DNA from: Crotalaria pallida
Taxonomy: Eukaryota > Streptophyta > Magnoliopsida > Fabales > Fabaceae
Assembly (NCBI GenBank): GCA_037953625.1
Contig: CM075655.1
Coordinates: 12,976,001-13,040,000 of the forward strand
Direction of reading: 5' to 3'
DNA: 64,000 nt
Shown here: positions 23,792-36,507 of the stretch, in pieces
How the letters are laid out: each line of letters begins with the position of its first letter
Position numbering within the stretch: the first letter of the stretch is position 1
Translations under genes and position numbers: made by a program
The notes under the pieces: model-generated
Seen by the model: only the letters and a program-made list of their open reading frames with translations
Database searches by the model: none
What the model was told of the DNA's origin: nothing

Positions 23792-24364
23792 ATGGCTTCA
23801 AACTCTCTGTTTGGTGGTGAAGGGAGTTCTATTAACCGACCTCCCATGTTTGATGGGGTAGGGTACGCGTATTGGAAAGCCCGTATGAAAATTTTTATTC
23901 AAGGAGTAGGATTAAAAGTTTGGGATGCAGTCGTAAATGGTCCCTATGTTCCTACCTATGTGGTTAATGGTAACACCGTCGAAAAGCCTATGGCTGAGTG
24001 GACGGAGGAGGAGGAACGTAGAGTCCAGTACGATATGAAAGCGAAAAATATTATAACATCTGCTTTGAGCTATGATGAGTTTTTCAGGATATCAACATGC
24101 GATACAGCACAACAGATGTGGGATACGCTGGAAGTCAGACATGAAGGTACGACTGAAGTAAAGAGATCGAGAATCAACATGCTGACTGGTGAATATGAGT
24201 TATTCAGAATGAAAGATGGAGAATCTATTCAAGAGATCCAAAAACGCTTTACAGTGATTGTAAATCAACTGACGACATTGGGGAAGAAATTCACCAATGA
24301 GGATCTCATTAACAAAGTCCTAAGGTGCTTGGGAAGAGAATGGCAACCCAAAGTGACGGCGATT
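23792..24364 (+). pseudogene. Ty1-copia gag, second copy, truncated
   Basis: Starts MASNSLFGGEGSS like the first copy and stays open for 191 codons (FRISTCDTAQQMWDTLEV, RMKDGESIQEIQKRFTVIV, LINKVLRCLGREWQPKVTAI), without the two frameshifts of the first copy. It ends abruptly after GCGATT at 24364, where sequence of the gypsy LTR begins; the zinc knuckle and all of pol are missing. Confidence 0.9.
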
Positions 24365-25355
24365 ACTTCTTAAATAAGTTTTTAAATACTTATAATAAAG
24401 ATTTTATCATAAAGCTTACATCACCAATTATCTTCAAAAAAATGATTTTCACTCTTGATGCAACTATTTTACAATCTTGGACAACACATACAGAATTTCT
24501 CAAAAATCAGTTTTTCTCTTAAACAGTTCATTGAAACACATGCCAGTCTTTCCTAAAAATTCTTTACAAGTTCTACTATAATAAAATGATTAAACATGAT
24601 TAAAATAAAGCATATTGGTTTGCTGGACAGACACCTTAAGTCCAGTTGCATCACTTCAAAGATTAACTAACAGATTCTAACATTATACATACTGCAATTA
24701 CATATAAACAATTAAGCATAGTACACACCTATAAAAATTATTATTTGAAGCCTTATACCTTATGAAAACCATACTTTTCAGCATTAAGAAAATTTCCAGA
24801 TCTAATTATATTTTTATTAGAATACATAACTGGTAATCATTCATTCGTATCAATCAATCATCAAATCAATTAAGAAAATTATCAAACATTGCTTTTCTTT
24901 TCTCTAATTAATTTCGGCCATAATTATATACATAAAAGAATATTTTTTTTAATTTTTCAAACACACATATATACTTTAATCACATAATTCCATGTACTCC
25001 AAATAAATCAATTTGACACAAAGATAATCACTTTTTAAGAAAATTTACTTTTGTACAGTAACTAGTTTATAATTTATGTTAACCACATAGTCAGACATTT
25101 ACACAATCACAAGATAAAAATTTACTTACTTACTCCTAAATTTATTAAACCAAATAATATAATCCAAGTAACTTTTAATCAAAAATCAAATTACACTTCA
25201 CTGTTAACACCATAAAAATTCAGAAAGTTTTTCATAACACCAACATCATTTCATATTTGCATTAAAACATCAGAGATCAAAAACCATCCACTTATTCAAA
25301 CCCTTTTTAATAAATAATACACATAACAATTTATACACATATTATCACAATTACT

Positions 25356-25394
<39 letters not shown>

Positions 25395-27299
25395 GCCAAA
25401 ATAAAATAGGGCAAAAGGCTAAAATTTTTCTTTTCTTTTAATACTACATTTAAATCTTATAGTTTCAGGAACACAAATTTTCCAGAATCTTATTTAGTTT
25501 CCATTCCTTGTACATTCCTCTTGAATCCAAACAAAAACAAAAAGGAATAAAATAATTCAAACAGATACAAAATTGCTATAAAATATAAATCTCTATATGG
25601 TAAGAACACAAAAATTTCAGAGTACTATTTTCCCCTTTTATGTTATAAAATTCGGTCATCTCAAGGTTAAAGATAAGGAGAGATCATTCTCTTTAAACAA
25701 TTCATTTTGTCCCTTATTCCTCAAACCTTAATTCATTTGACCACAAATCAAAAATGTTACCAATAAAAACATAGTTCATTTTAATATAAAAATAAGAATT
25801 AGAAGCTTTTTGTTCTTAATATCATAAAAAGAAGTAGAGATTCAAATAACAGTAGAAGAAGAGATTAAATGAATTAAAACAGAGACTTAGGGTTACCTTT
25901 CCTCCTAAAGCTAAAAGACTACTTCGAGGTGAGAAAATTTTCCTCCTCCTCTTCCTTCAACTCGCCACCCTCCTCTTCCTCTTCTCTTGGAATAATTTTC
26001 TTTTTTTTTCTCAAAGTAACAACTAGTAGTGTGTGAAATGGTGAGAGGAGTGATGGTCTATTTATAGGTGAAGAGAAATCAATTTTCCCCCACTTTTCTG
26101 ATCCAAATTCGTCCCCCCTTCCTACTCTAGGTGAGTCATCAACTTAACTTCATCACTTGGAAACTCACAAGCATTAAATGGGATTTTTATAAAAACTATA
26201 GCTTCTTAACTCAAGGTTTATTCCTCACAATTTTCAGAAATTATTCTATTATCTCCCTCCAAATATTTGGACGGTTCACACATATAAAAATAAGGAGAAA
26301 AATTTCCATTGGTCCATTTTGAATTCACCACAAAATTGACCAATCACCTAAAAGCTTTCATTTTAATAATTCAGAACAAAAATTATAAAAAGCTAATATT
26401 TGGACTGTGAAATCAGTAGTCATTTAAATAAATATTTAAATATATAAATGAAATTATTTTAAAGTTCAATAATTTATTTCATGCTCCAAAATAATTTTTC
26501 TAAGTTAAAAATGTCAAAAATTCGTTTTTTCTCTACTGTACAGAATTTTTGTAGATGTGAAAATAAAAATTCTCTTTTGACATATTCAGATACTAAATTT
26601 CAATACAATCGTTTTCGTATAAAGTTTATAATATTTGGACTTACGGTTTGAAAGTTATGAATTTTTGAAGTTCTAAGATCATTTCCTTCAAAATGCACTT
26701 CATAAGCTTTCTAAAAATTCTAAAATAAGAAAATACGAAAATATATTTTATTTGGATGGTAGTCTAATATAAAACTTCAGAAAAGTATTTTTGTTTTCAA
26801 AATAAGATACACTTGAGTCAAAAGGTCATTTAATGCATTAAAATCATACTTTTACACATAAAACTCAAAAATTTGTTCAGTACTACTGTAGCAGTGATAA
26901 AATTTCGAAAATTCCAAAACAAAAATCAAAGCTTTACATTTTCATAATCTATGTTTCGATATGATCGTTTTGACATATCATTTGTAATTTTTTGATGTAC
27001 GGTTGAAAAGATATGAATTTCTGAAGACAGGATACTTTAATCCTTCCAAAGGCATTTCATCTTCTAAGATCATTTAAATCAAATACTATACCTTAAAATA
27101 TTTTATTTAAATACATTAGGGAAAACATTGATATGCATATATATATAATATATACACTACGTGTATATATATACATATATATATACAACTCATATGATTT
27201 TAATTAACTCTAGGTACCAAAATCAAATATAACAATTTAAAATCAAATATAAATTCATAATTAATTTGGGTAAAATTGTGGGTCTTACAGTCCTCCCCA
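24365..27299 (-). mobile_element. Truncated 3' LTR of a minus-strand Ty3-gypsy-type element
   Basis: Nearly identical over about 2.9 kb to 35466-38376. On the minus strand it starts TGTAAGACCCACAATTTT at 27299, preceded by a polypurine tract (GTTGGGGAGGAC, 27311-27300), as expected of a 3' LTR. The minus-strand TATA box TATAAATA lies at 26066-26059, and CTTTAGGAGGAAAGGTAACC near 25900 is the leader donor region. At 24364 it is joined to truncated copia gag, so its last part is missing. An (AT)n microsatellite at about 25362-25390 is shorter than in the other copy. Confidence 0.85.
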
Positions 27300-28300
27300 A
27301 CTTAGAGATTTCTCGTCCCCGAAAAATACAAACAGAGCTAGCACGAAAACACACCAGGTTACTCTCACGATCTTTTACCTTGTCATTTACTTCTTTCTAC
27401 AAATACACTCCCCTTTTGGTTTCCTTGTTTATCAACATTCTTTTACTGTTCATCCTTTACTTCATGGTTACTTGTCACTACGCTCTTCTAATATAGACTA
27501 TACCTAACCTCATGCTCCCCAACTTATAAAATCTCATTTATCCTTACATCCAAGTCCACCTTAAAATTATGATCACTCTTCTAACTACTTGACTTTTCTT
27601 TCACTAAACTCCTTTCTTATCACTGAGGGAACCGGCTCTAAACTCATACTCCCAAAACTCCTATGTTTTCACACAATGGTACCGTCACCTTATCTTTTCA
27701 TCCTGCTAAAATTTATGGGTTATGCATACAAGTGTTACTTCCTTCATAACTTGGGGGTAAGGTCAGGTTTTAGTTATGAGAATCTGAGAAAAGAACGTTT
27801 GAATTTGCCAAAATTTGGCACTTGGTTGAGTAGTTTGACGGAAATGTGGGTATTAGGCTGAGTATTTTCTGACAAACAGGAAATATTTTTAGTTTTTGAG
27901 GGTCAATTATTGCAAAGATGCGAAAGTCAAACTCAATAATTAGGTGTAAGGGTAATTGGGTCATCACAAGAACTGGAATTTATGTAGGGTAATGCCTTGA
28001 CTTGAACTCAATTCTCCTCTGAAATCTTTAAAGTGCTCCACTTTTCCAAGAGTTTGCTACTACATTCCCACCAGAAATGCTATACTATATACTTTAAACA
28101 CAAATATTCATCGAATTCAAAAATCATTGCATTGTAAAAAAGGCAAAAAGAAGGAATAGACCTCCAAAATTAGTCAAGAGACAATAACTAATTCACACAA
28201 CGAAACAAACATAGCTAGGGGATAAATCCATACAGTTCAAACATCACTCAAAACAAAGCAAAATGAAAACTCCTTAAGGCATAGACACCAATGTTTCCTA
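27300..28300 (-). other. Noncoding 3' internal part of the minus-strand gypsy element
   Basis: Lies between the polypurine tract and the zinc-knuckle remnant of gag. I find no protease, reverse transcriptase or integrase motif in any frame, so pol is absent and the element cannot have been autonomous. Confidence 0.65.
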
Positions 28301-28428
28301 CTTCTGACCATAACGGAGACCCTTCCATATCCCAGTCGGGCGGTTGGAACCTAATTCGTGTCTTGGCTCTGGGCAGTTCCTGGAGATATGTCCTGGTTTG
28401 TTGCAGTTAAAGCAGTTGGGATTCTTAT

Positions 28429-31400
28429 TGTAACACTCCTTGTATATCATCTTACTTTATAAGAAAAGTAAGAAGTTTATGAAAACTTGGACTTGTTATT
28501 GTTGGAAAAAGATCTGAAAATAATAATTTTCCCTTCCCTTGAAAATTCCTTTTCACAAACACTTCATTAGTAATGAGGTTGACTAACAAAATCAGAGTTT
28601 GCGGAAACATAGTAAAATCATCATATTGTACCCCCAAAATATATCAAGTGTAACAAGTCCGTTAATACCAAACAAGTATAATTATGAAACTGAATTCCTC
28701 TTATGATACCTGTTTCCAAAATATGTATCATATAAGTTCTATTAAAAATAGAAATGTTATAGAGCTGGTCACTGGTCCTTTGTCCAAACATCCTTCTGGT
28801 CGGATCCTCGATATCTGCACAACGGGTTCCCAACCCACACTTTCTATACTCTGCATGCACCTAAGGGACATCTCCCTTTACTGATTCTTGTGCAAGCTAG
28901 ATGCACGATCAACACCTAATAAGGGCATGGGGGTTAGCTATACATATTCGCATAATCAAATGAGAATAAAACTAACATCCACAAGTCAACATGTAGCAAA
29001 TCATGATGCATAATCATATGAGCAAACCCGGTTAATCATAATAATTCTTCCAATGCAGGTGGCATGATGCATGATTTCCTATCCACAACTGAGGCCTCTA
29101 AAAGTCCATCTTGGACGTCCATCCAATACACCCTTGTGTTCCCGGAACACCGACATTCGTTCCCATAATGTAATGCCGAACCATACTTGGATAATACGCA
29201 TCACTCCCAGAGTGTGCACCACGTTCTCAGAACGTGTAGCAAACCATACTTGGAATAATAAGCACCACTCCCAGAGTGTGCACCACGTTCCCAGAACGCA
29301 TAAAAACCAGGTCCCGGACACTGGCCACATATCTATAATGTGTCACAAGTAGGTTGCATATCAATGTGTTCCCAGAACACTAACATACGTTCCCAGAACG
29401 TATAAAACCAGGTCCCAGACACTGGCCACATATCTATAATGTGTCATCAAGTAGGTTATAATTTGGTACTCCCGGAGTACCCTCCTCATATTCCCAGAAT
29501 ATGATAATCGTTCCTACCAACCAAACTTCCATTCTATATGAATGCACAATCATCAAGGTTGGTTTTATCTTTAATTCTATTATTATACCAACGTGTTCCT
29601 AGAACACTAACATACGTTCCCAGAACGTATCGCAAACCATACTTGGAATATAATCAAGCACCACTCCCAGAGTGTGCATCACGTTCCCAGAACGTGTCCA
29701 AGAAACCATGTCCCAGACAATGGCCACATTCCCAGAATGTGTCATCAAGTTGGTTGCATCAGTTTAGTACTCCTAGAGTACAGGGTCAAGTACCCGAACA
29801 TCACAAACCATCATTGCCAACCTATTTAATTACCTTTCTCTATGCATGCATTGCATACATAATTTCTAAGGTTGGTCTTTCCATTAATTACTGTGATTTA
29901 GAAATATTCCAATTTCTCTTTTGAATGATTTATTTGAGGTATAGTCTTTGACACAAAATTCTCCTTTGAATTATCTCAAAACATGCCCTTAAACTTAGAT
30001 TGGGTAAAACAAAGTCAATGGTATTCAAAAACTTAACTTTTTATTTTTCAGATTCAGGTACTAACCGGTTACAGTTCCAGGCTAACGGTTAGAATTACAG
30101 ACCTGAACTGTTTACCATTGTAATTCAGAAAACCCTTTTTCTTGAATTCCCTACCCAATCCATAAACCAGTTTAACAATGTTTATACCTCAAAACCACTG
30201 TTTATATCATTCAAAAGTCTAAATCACATTTCATTGTTCAATGAGCATAATTTCCTCTTGAAACTATCTCATTACCTTAAGGTATTAACTCTCAATTTTC
30301 AATCTGAATTATTACAATAAAATCAACTTCATTTCAGATTGAATTCCAGTGAAATTAGGGTCTAGATTTGAGTAACATTGATAAGACCACAGAACTGATT
30401 TCAGAAACTTATTTTCTTTGACAATTTTACAGTGTCTAACCGGTTACAATTATTGAGTAACCGGTTAGATTGTGCATTCAGCACACTGAAATATGAGGTT
30501 TTGCAAACCATTCTTTTCATTACTCAAATCTAACCAATTTCAACATTCAAAAGAGTTCATATACCTTAAGTAAACATGTTTAATCACAGAAACACATTCA
30601 CCTTGCATGCATTCAATTTGGATACTCAAATTGCACATAATTGCACATATTTCACAACTTAATGCATCAATTCACATAATATCCAATTAAGTCATGAAAT
30701 CAACATCAACATAGCTTGCATGCATCCAGATAACATTGCTCAAAACAACAATTGAGCTCAAATTGGCCTCCAAGCCATTTAACCATTTCAACTTATGCCC
30801 TTTGAGTCTCTTGGTGACTCATCCTATATTCTACCACAATTTATCCTCATTCTAGCAAATAGTAAGCTTCCCCCTTACCTGAGGTTCGTGCTTGAACAAG
30901 ATTTGAGCAGAGATTTGAGGTAGAACACCAAACACCCAAAGCTCCTCCTCAAACCAGAACCGTTTTGACAGGGTAGATTGATCAAGGAATTTGGAACATG
31001 AAATGGACATGGAAATTAGGGAAAATGGTCATTATCAAAACCATGCAACATGAACTTTGAAAGGAAATCAAGTCTAGAACAAGAGAAGGCTTGAGCTTAC
31101 CAAAATCGAAGCTCAAAGTCAGTTCCAGAAACCCAATACAGAACTGTGACAGATTTGAACCTCCAACTTTGTGAATCGATTTCTCCTAGCTCAGGAACTC
31201 TCAACTCACAAACCTTATATCAATACAAAGCCCTTGATTCAAGCTTTGTAATGGTGTATCACTCGCTCTCCAACACTCAGAGACGAAGAAGAATTTCCTC
31301 AGACGAAATTGGAACCCTAACAGCACCTCCCCAACACCAAATCTCAGAAATCAACCCCAATTCTTCAGAAATCAAGCCTTTTATAGAGAAATTAGAGTAA

Positions 31401-31813
31401 CATGCATGCCGACGCGTGTTCTCCATTAATCTGAGGCTGGTTTCGTGGCGATTTCTGGATTAATTGGGTGATTACTCATCAAACGCACTAATCCCAATTT
31501 CTGAGTTCATCGTGTAACCGGTTACACAGCCCTTCTAACCGGTTACATACCGATAAAATTCAAAAATTAATAATTTAATTACTCTTTCTTCAAAAACCTT
31601 TTTAATATTGCAATTAGGTCCCAACCCAAGGGCTAATTTACAATATTCACATTTTTGTACAAAATAACCATATAAAAATATGAGATATATTTTTATATAA
31701 AAACACATAATGTACAAAAACTAAAACCTTCAAAACTAATATAAATCAATTATAAAATAATTGTTATAATCAATTTCTTGGTTATTTGGGAGACGAAAAT
31801 TAGGGGTGTTACA
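28429..31813 (-). mobile_element. Solo LTR of a Ty3-gypsy-type element inserted in gag (TSD CTTAT)
   Basis: Flanked by CTTAT (28424-28428 and 31814-31818). Plus-strand ends are TGTAACACTCC and GGGGTGTTACA; the minus strand starts TGTAACACCCCTAATTTT, so the sense is minus. In that direction: palindrome pair TAACCGGTTA (31536 and 31515), TATA box TATAAAAG (31385-31378), donor-like CAG|GTAAGGGG at 30878, two further palindrome pairs (30458/30437 and 30083/30062), then a hairpin array (29136-29775). No gag or pol inside. Confidence 0.92.
29136..29775 (-). repeat. Array of small hairpins with a constant CCCAG-type loop
   Basis: More than a dozen short perfect inverted repeats share the loop CCCAG (variants CCCGG, CCTAG, CTCAG) but have different stems: GTGTT/AACAC (29136-29150), CACT/AGTG (29202-29214), CACGTT/AACGTG (29220-29236), ATACGTT/AACGTAT, GGTACT/AGTACC, CATATT/AATATG, CACATT/AATGTG and GTACT/AGTAC. 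Stem changes keep base pairing. Confidence 0.85.
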
Positions 31814-32478
31814 CTTATAAGGGCAATTTGGTCCATAATGGTTCTTGTTGCAGTGACTGCACAACGGGATCATTTCCCCTTGACCTTTTTCACCATTCCC
31901 ATTACTTCGGGCACCACTATTGCTGATGTTGTCCATATTCCACGTTCCTTGATTTCCACCACTGTTGTTGTTGTTGTTGTTTCCACCTTGATATTGGTTG
32001 CTTCCAAAGTTACTGGTAATCCATACACTTCCAACTTGATTCCTCCCATTTCTAGGGTTTTGCTGATAAGGGCCATGATACTTCTGATTCCTCCTATTAG
32101 CCACCTTGTTGTGTCGGAACTTCCTAGCAAAGCCATACTTAGCAGGGTAATTGACCGGTTTTGTCTTCACATCTCTTGTGAGAAATTCTCCTACCAATAG
32201 GTTGCTTGGTTCTCTTGCCAGTCTAAACTTGGGAATCTCCAATTGTGGAAAAGCTATCTGTAGTCCTAACCTCAGGCCTCTTTGGAATTCAGGGTTTGCG
32301 TCGTTGCTACCATTGCCTTGACTTGCGAAATATCCATGCTTCTCCATCTCTGCACCAATTCTAACTCTTAGTTTATCCTAAGACTAAGACCACCATAACC
32401 CAAACAAAAACAAACACAACCAGAGTCACACAAGGAAAGCATATAAGGCTATGCTTAAGGCCACTAAGGACAATCATC

Positions 32479-32493
32479 GCTCTGATACTACCA
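32479..32493 (-). other. Primer-binding site of the minus-strand gypsy element
   Basis: On the minus strand TGGTAGTATCAGAGC follows the LTR end (GGGTGTTACA) after two bases. It equals the initiator tRNA-Met site TGGTATCAGAGC with a 3 bp GTA duplication. It fixes the LTR boundary at 32496 and the direction of the element. Confidence 0.75.
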
Positions 32494-32495
32494 AA

Positions 32496-35400
32496 TGTAA
32501 CACCCCAATTTGGAAATAGAATTTTCACTAAAAATTTGCGCCATTTTTTTTTTAAAACATGAACATTACAAGTTATAATTAATTGGAAGAGGGTTTTCAT
32601 ATTAACTTAGTTTCCGAAATATTTTCTCAACTTATCTTTTCAAGGATTATATTACATAAATAACTTATTTTCTTGAAAATGTATTTGTTACTTGCATCTA
32701 ATCCTATTTTCCAAAAAGAAGTGCTACAACCTTTCCTCCACAAAATAAAACTCATTAATTGAAATCCGAAACAAGTCGTTGTTATATATCTTTAAAATGA
32801 TCATTACAAAAAGGGTTTCGACTCTACGGTCATTATCAAATATCAAAAATGAGATCACGTAACTTCCTCATCGGGGTTACATAAAGATCATCGGTGGTTG
32901 TCATCCTAAAAGAAATACAAAAACTACTAAAACTATTCATCATCACTATCTTCTACTGGGGGTGCTTCCTCCGGGTCAAAAATCCACTCAGCAGGCTCTT
33001 CAGGAATGTCTTATGCTCCCTGCTCCTCTCCGTCTTCTTCCATTTCATCATTTGGATCGAAGACTTCAAGAACCTCTTCTTCTTCATCTATAAAGTCTAA
33101 AAGAAAGTCTTCTGGTTCGGGGATGTCCTCAAAGGTAAACTGCCTCAAGGCTGGGTGTATGTCGTGATACGTCGGTGGACCTCCATACACACTATCCTTC
33201 AGGTACATATGGCTGATGAAGACTTCATTCATATTTCCGGTAATCATCTGGTTTGGGTCTAAAATCTCTATTCTGGTCGGTCCCGTCCAAAGCCAGCCTT
33301 CCTGGTTTACTTCCCAATGACCGAGGGCATTAGCATCCACAACTCAATTATTCGAGACTTCTACGTAACAGGTTATCGGATCTGCCATCTGTGATCATTG
33401 CCCAAATGACCACAGGGAAAGAAAGATAGGGAAAAGGGAAGAGAGTCAACGATCCGGACAATAGATTGTCGACGACATGGTCTTAATCTAAGGAATTACA
33501 GTAAGACCATACATGCACAATAACAAGGCATAACTACTTACTTTCAACACTGCATACATTATCAAGGTTATCATTATTATGCAAGGGTTTCATATCCTTA
33601 ACCTTTACTATGTCATTATACACATCATTATTCAAGAATTTGACATATCTTTCCAATGATTACTACTTCAATTAATATAGGGAGGCGGAGTTATTGAGTT
33701 AAAGGTACATTAGCACACACGTTACATCTCCTCCTTCAATATCCAACCATGTCCTAATTCGGAAAGCAGATGGGATGCACAGGAGTCCTAACCATGCTAA
33801 CATCGAAGCCAAAGGGTACGTACCAGTTGAAACCACGCAAGTTGGCTAGCAAACAAAATACAACATCAGTTCATCATTTCACAAAATAAACAGTGGCTTC
33901 TAGTCCCATTCGGATTCCCTCTACACCATCTAGGATTTGTATAAGGGGGCGACAGCTCTATCCCTAGTTCTCGAGTGTAGTCCTCGCTACGATCAACGCC
34001 CAGCAGGTGACCTTGATCCTTGTAGCATTGTCCCACCTAGGGAAGCGCTCATAAGCTTCTTGACGAGTCACCGTCATTGCCCTCCCCTATCACAATTACC
34101 ACTTGGAGAGACACTTACCTCCAAGTATACGGTATCTTTCCTCTCCACTACTTCACTCTCAACGTAGTTAGAAAGGATTTTAAGCTTAGAGTGTTTTAAA
34201 TCTTTTAAGTCTTTTAAGTCTTTTATTATCCTAAGTTGGTCGACCCATTCTAAGCCTCGCTTCTAACGGGCCTCGACCGCTAAGGGACCACAGCAAAAAC
34301 TCCCTTTTGTATAGTGGAATCCACAAGACAAAATCACGGCACAATCATTCACGTGATTAGTCACTTAAGGGGAATAATTACAAGTCAATGTGCCACGATG
34401 CACCATCACTGTACACAGTCATTATCTTCGCATTGCCTCAACATTAATCATTTACAAATTCTCTTAAAGCAATATCAAAATACAAAGTCTTGCTTCTTTC
34501 AATATTTCCATGATCATAAACTCTTAATCAATAATCTTTCATAACTTATATAACAATATATCACAAATGCACAATCTCATTGGAACATTCACAACATAAT
34601 CATTATCATTTCCAAATTCAATTAAACAACATCTCATACTTATAATAGCATAACAAAATATAGTCATAACAACATCATACAAATAGAGTTACTATCGCAC
34701 GAAGAACGACTAAACATTCACAACCAATTGTTGTCTCGTGTCTTGACACGTAACTCGAATTCCGACTTTTGAGATGGTCGAAATCATCCTACTGTAATCC
34801 TTAGTGCCATTATGTCTAAGGGAAAGGATTAAGATCTGTTTGATTCACAGTTGCGCTATTGTTTTCCGATTGCAAACCTCTAATCAAACCATATTTACAA
34901 AATAGCTTTATAAATATCTATATCAACTTTAAAATTACTTATTACTATAACTTTTGCACAAACACTATTTTCTTAAAAATCTTTGACGTCTTAAAACTCT
35001 TAGAAAGTAAAGTACTCCTTTAAAAATCAAAACCTTTTTGAAAATCAAACACAGACTACTGTATCAGGAAATCACTTTTTCTTCTTAGCTTTTAAATCAT
35101 GAAAAACTTTTCCCAATCGAAATATAACTTTTAAAATATAATCATAACATCTTAAGATTAATCTAAATTTTTCCTTTACTTCAAATCTCACTTCTAAGCA
35201 CCTTATAACAACTACCATGACCATATTATACATACAGCATGGTTTTAAAGGTATTTTTCTTTTGATGCAAATTTTTAATCAGATCAAGCAGTAAACAAAT
35301 TTTGTAAAATCATGTTACAAACACATATAGCTAAATGAGAACATAGATTCAAGCATTCAAAATTCACAATACTTTTTCTATCATTAATTAGATAAATTTA

Positions 35401-36458
35401 CAGACTACAAACAGATTACAGAAAATTCACTTTCAAGCATCAGTACATTCACAAAATCATTTGTATACTTCTTAAATAAGTTTTTAAATACTTATAATAA
35501 AGATTTTATCATAAAGCATACATCACCAATTATCTTCAAAAAAAATGATTTTCACTCTTGATGCAACTATTTTACAATCTTGGACAACACATACAGAATT
35601 TCTCAAAAATCAGTTTTTCTCTTAAACAGTTCATTGAAACACATGCCACTCTGTCCTAAAAATTCTTTACAAGTTCTACTATAATAAAATGATTAAACAT
35701 GATTAAAATAAAGCATATTGGTTTGCTGGACAGACACCTTAAGTCCAGTTGCATCACTTCAAAGATTAACTAATAGATTCTAACATTATACATACTGCAA
35801 TTACATATAAACAATTAAGCATAGTACACACCTATAAAAATTATTATTTGAAGCCTTATACCTTATGAAAACCATACTTTTCAGCATTAAGAAAATTTCC
35901 AGATCTAAATATATTTTTATTAGAATACATAACTGGTAATCATTCATTCATATCAATCAATCATCAAATCAATTAAGAAAATTATCAAACATTGCTTTTC
36001 TTTTCTCTAATTAATTTCGGCCATAATTATATACATAAAAGAATATTTTTTTTAATTTTTCAAACACACATATATACTTTAATCACATAATTCCATGTAC
36101 TCCAAATAAATCAATTTGACACAAAGATAATCACTTTTTAAGAAAATTTACTTTTGTACAGTAACTAGTTTATAATTTATATTAACCACATAGTCAGACA
36201 TTTACACAATCATAGGATAAAAATTTACTTACTTACTCCTAAATTTATTAAACCAAATAATATAATCCACGTAACTTTTAATCAAAAATCAAATTACACT
36301 TCACTGTTAACACCATAAAAATTCAGAAAGTTTTTCATAACACCAACATCATTTCATATTTGCATTAAAACATCAGAGATCAAAAACCATCCACTTATTC
36401 AAACCTTTTTTAATAAATAATACACATAACAATTTATACACATATTATCACAATTACT

Positions 36459-36507
<49 letters not shown>

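Larger units (their letters stand above)
28300..32347 (-). pseudogene. Gypsy gag remnant, split by a solo LTR
   Basis: The frame starts at 32347 (MEKHGYFASQGNGSNDANP), shortly after the primer site, and holds a short gag-like segment, an Asn/Gly-rich linker (NNNNNNSGGNQG) and a first zinc knuckle (CSHCNKNHYGPNC). It is then interrupted by the LTR at 28429-31813; beyond it a second knuckle (CFNCNKPGHISRNC) and a short tail continue in the same frame to about 28300. The usual retrotrans_gag core is largely missing, so the coding part is an internally deleted gag. It reads on the minus strand, the same direction as its LTRs. Confidence 0.75.
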
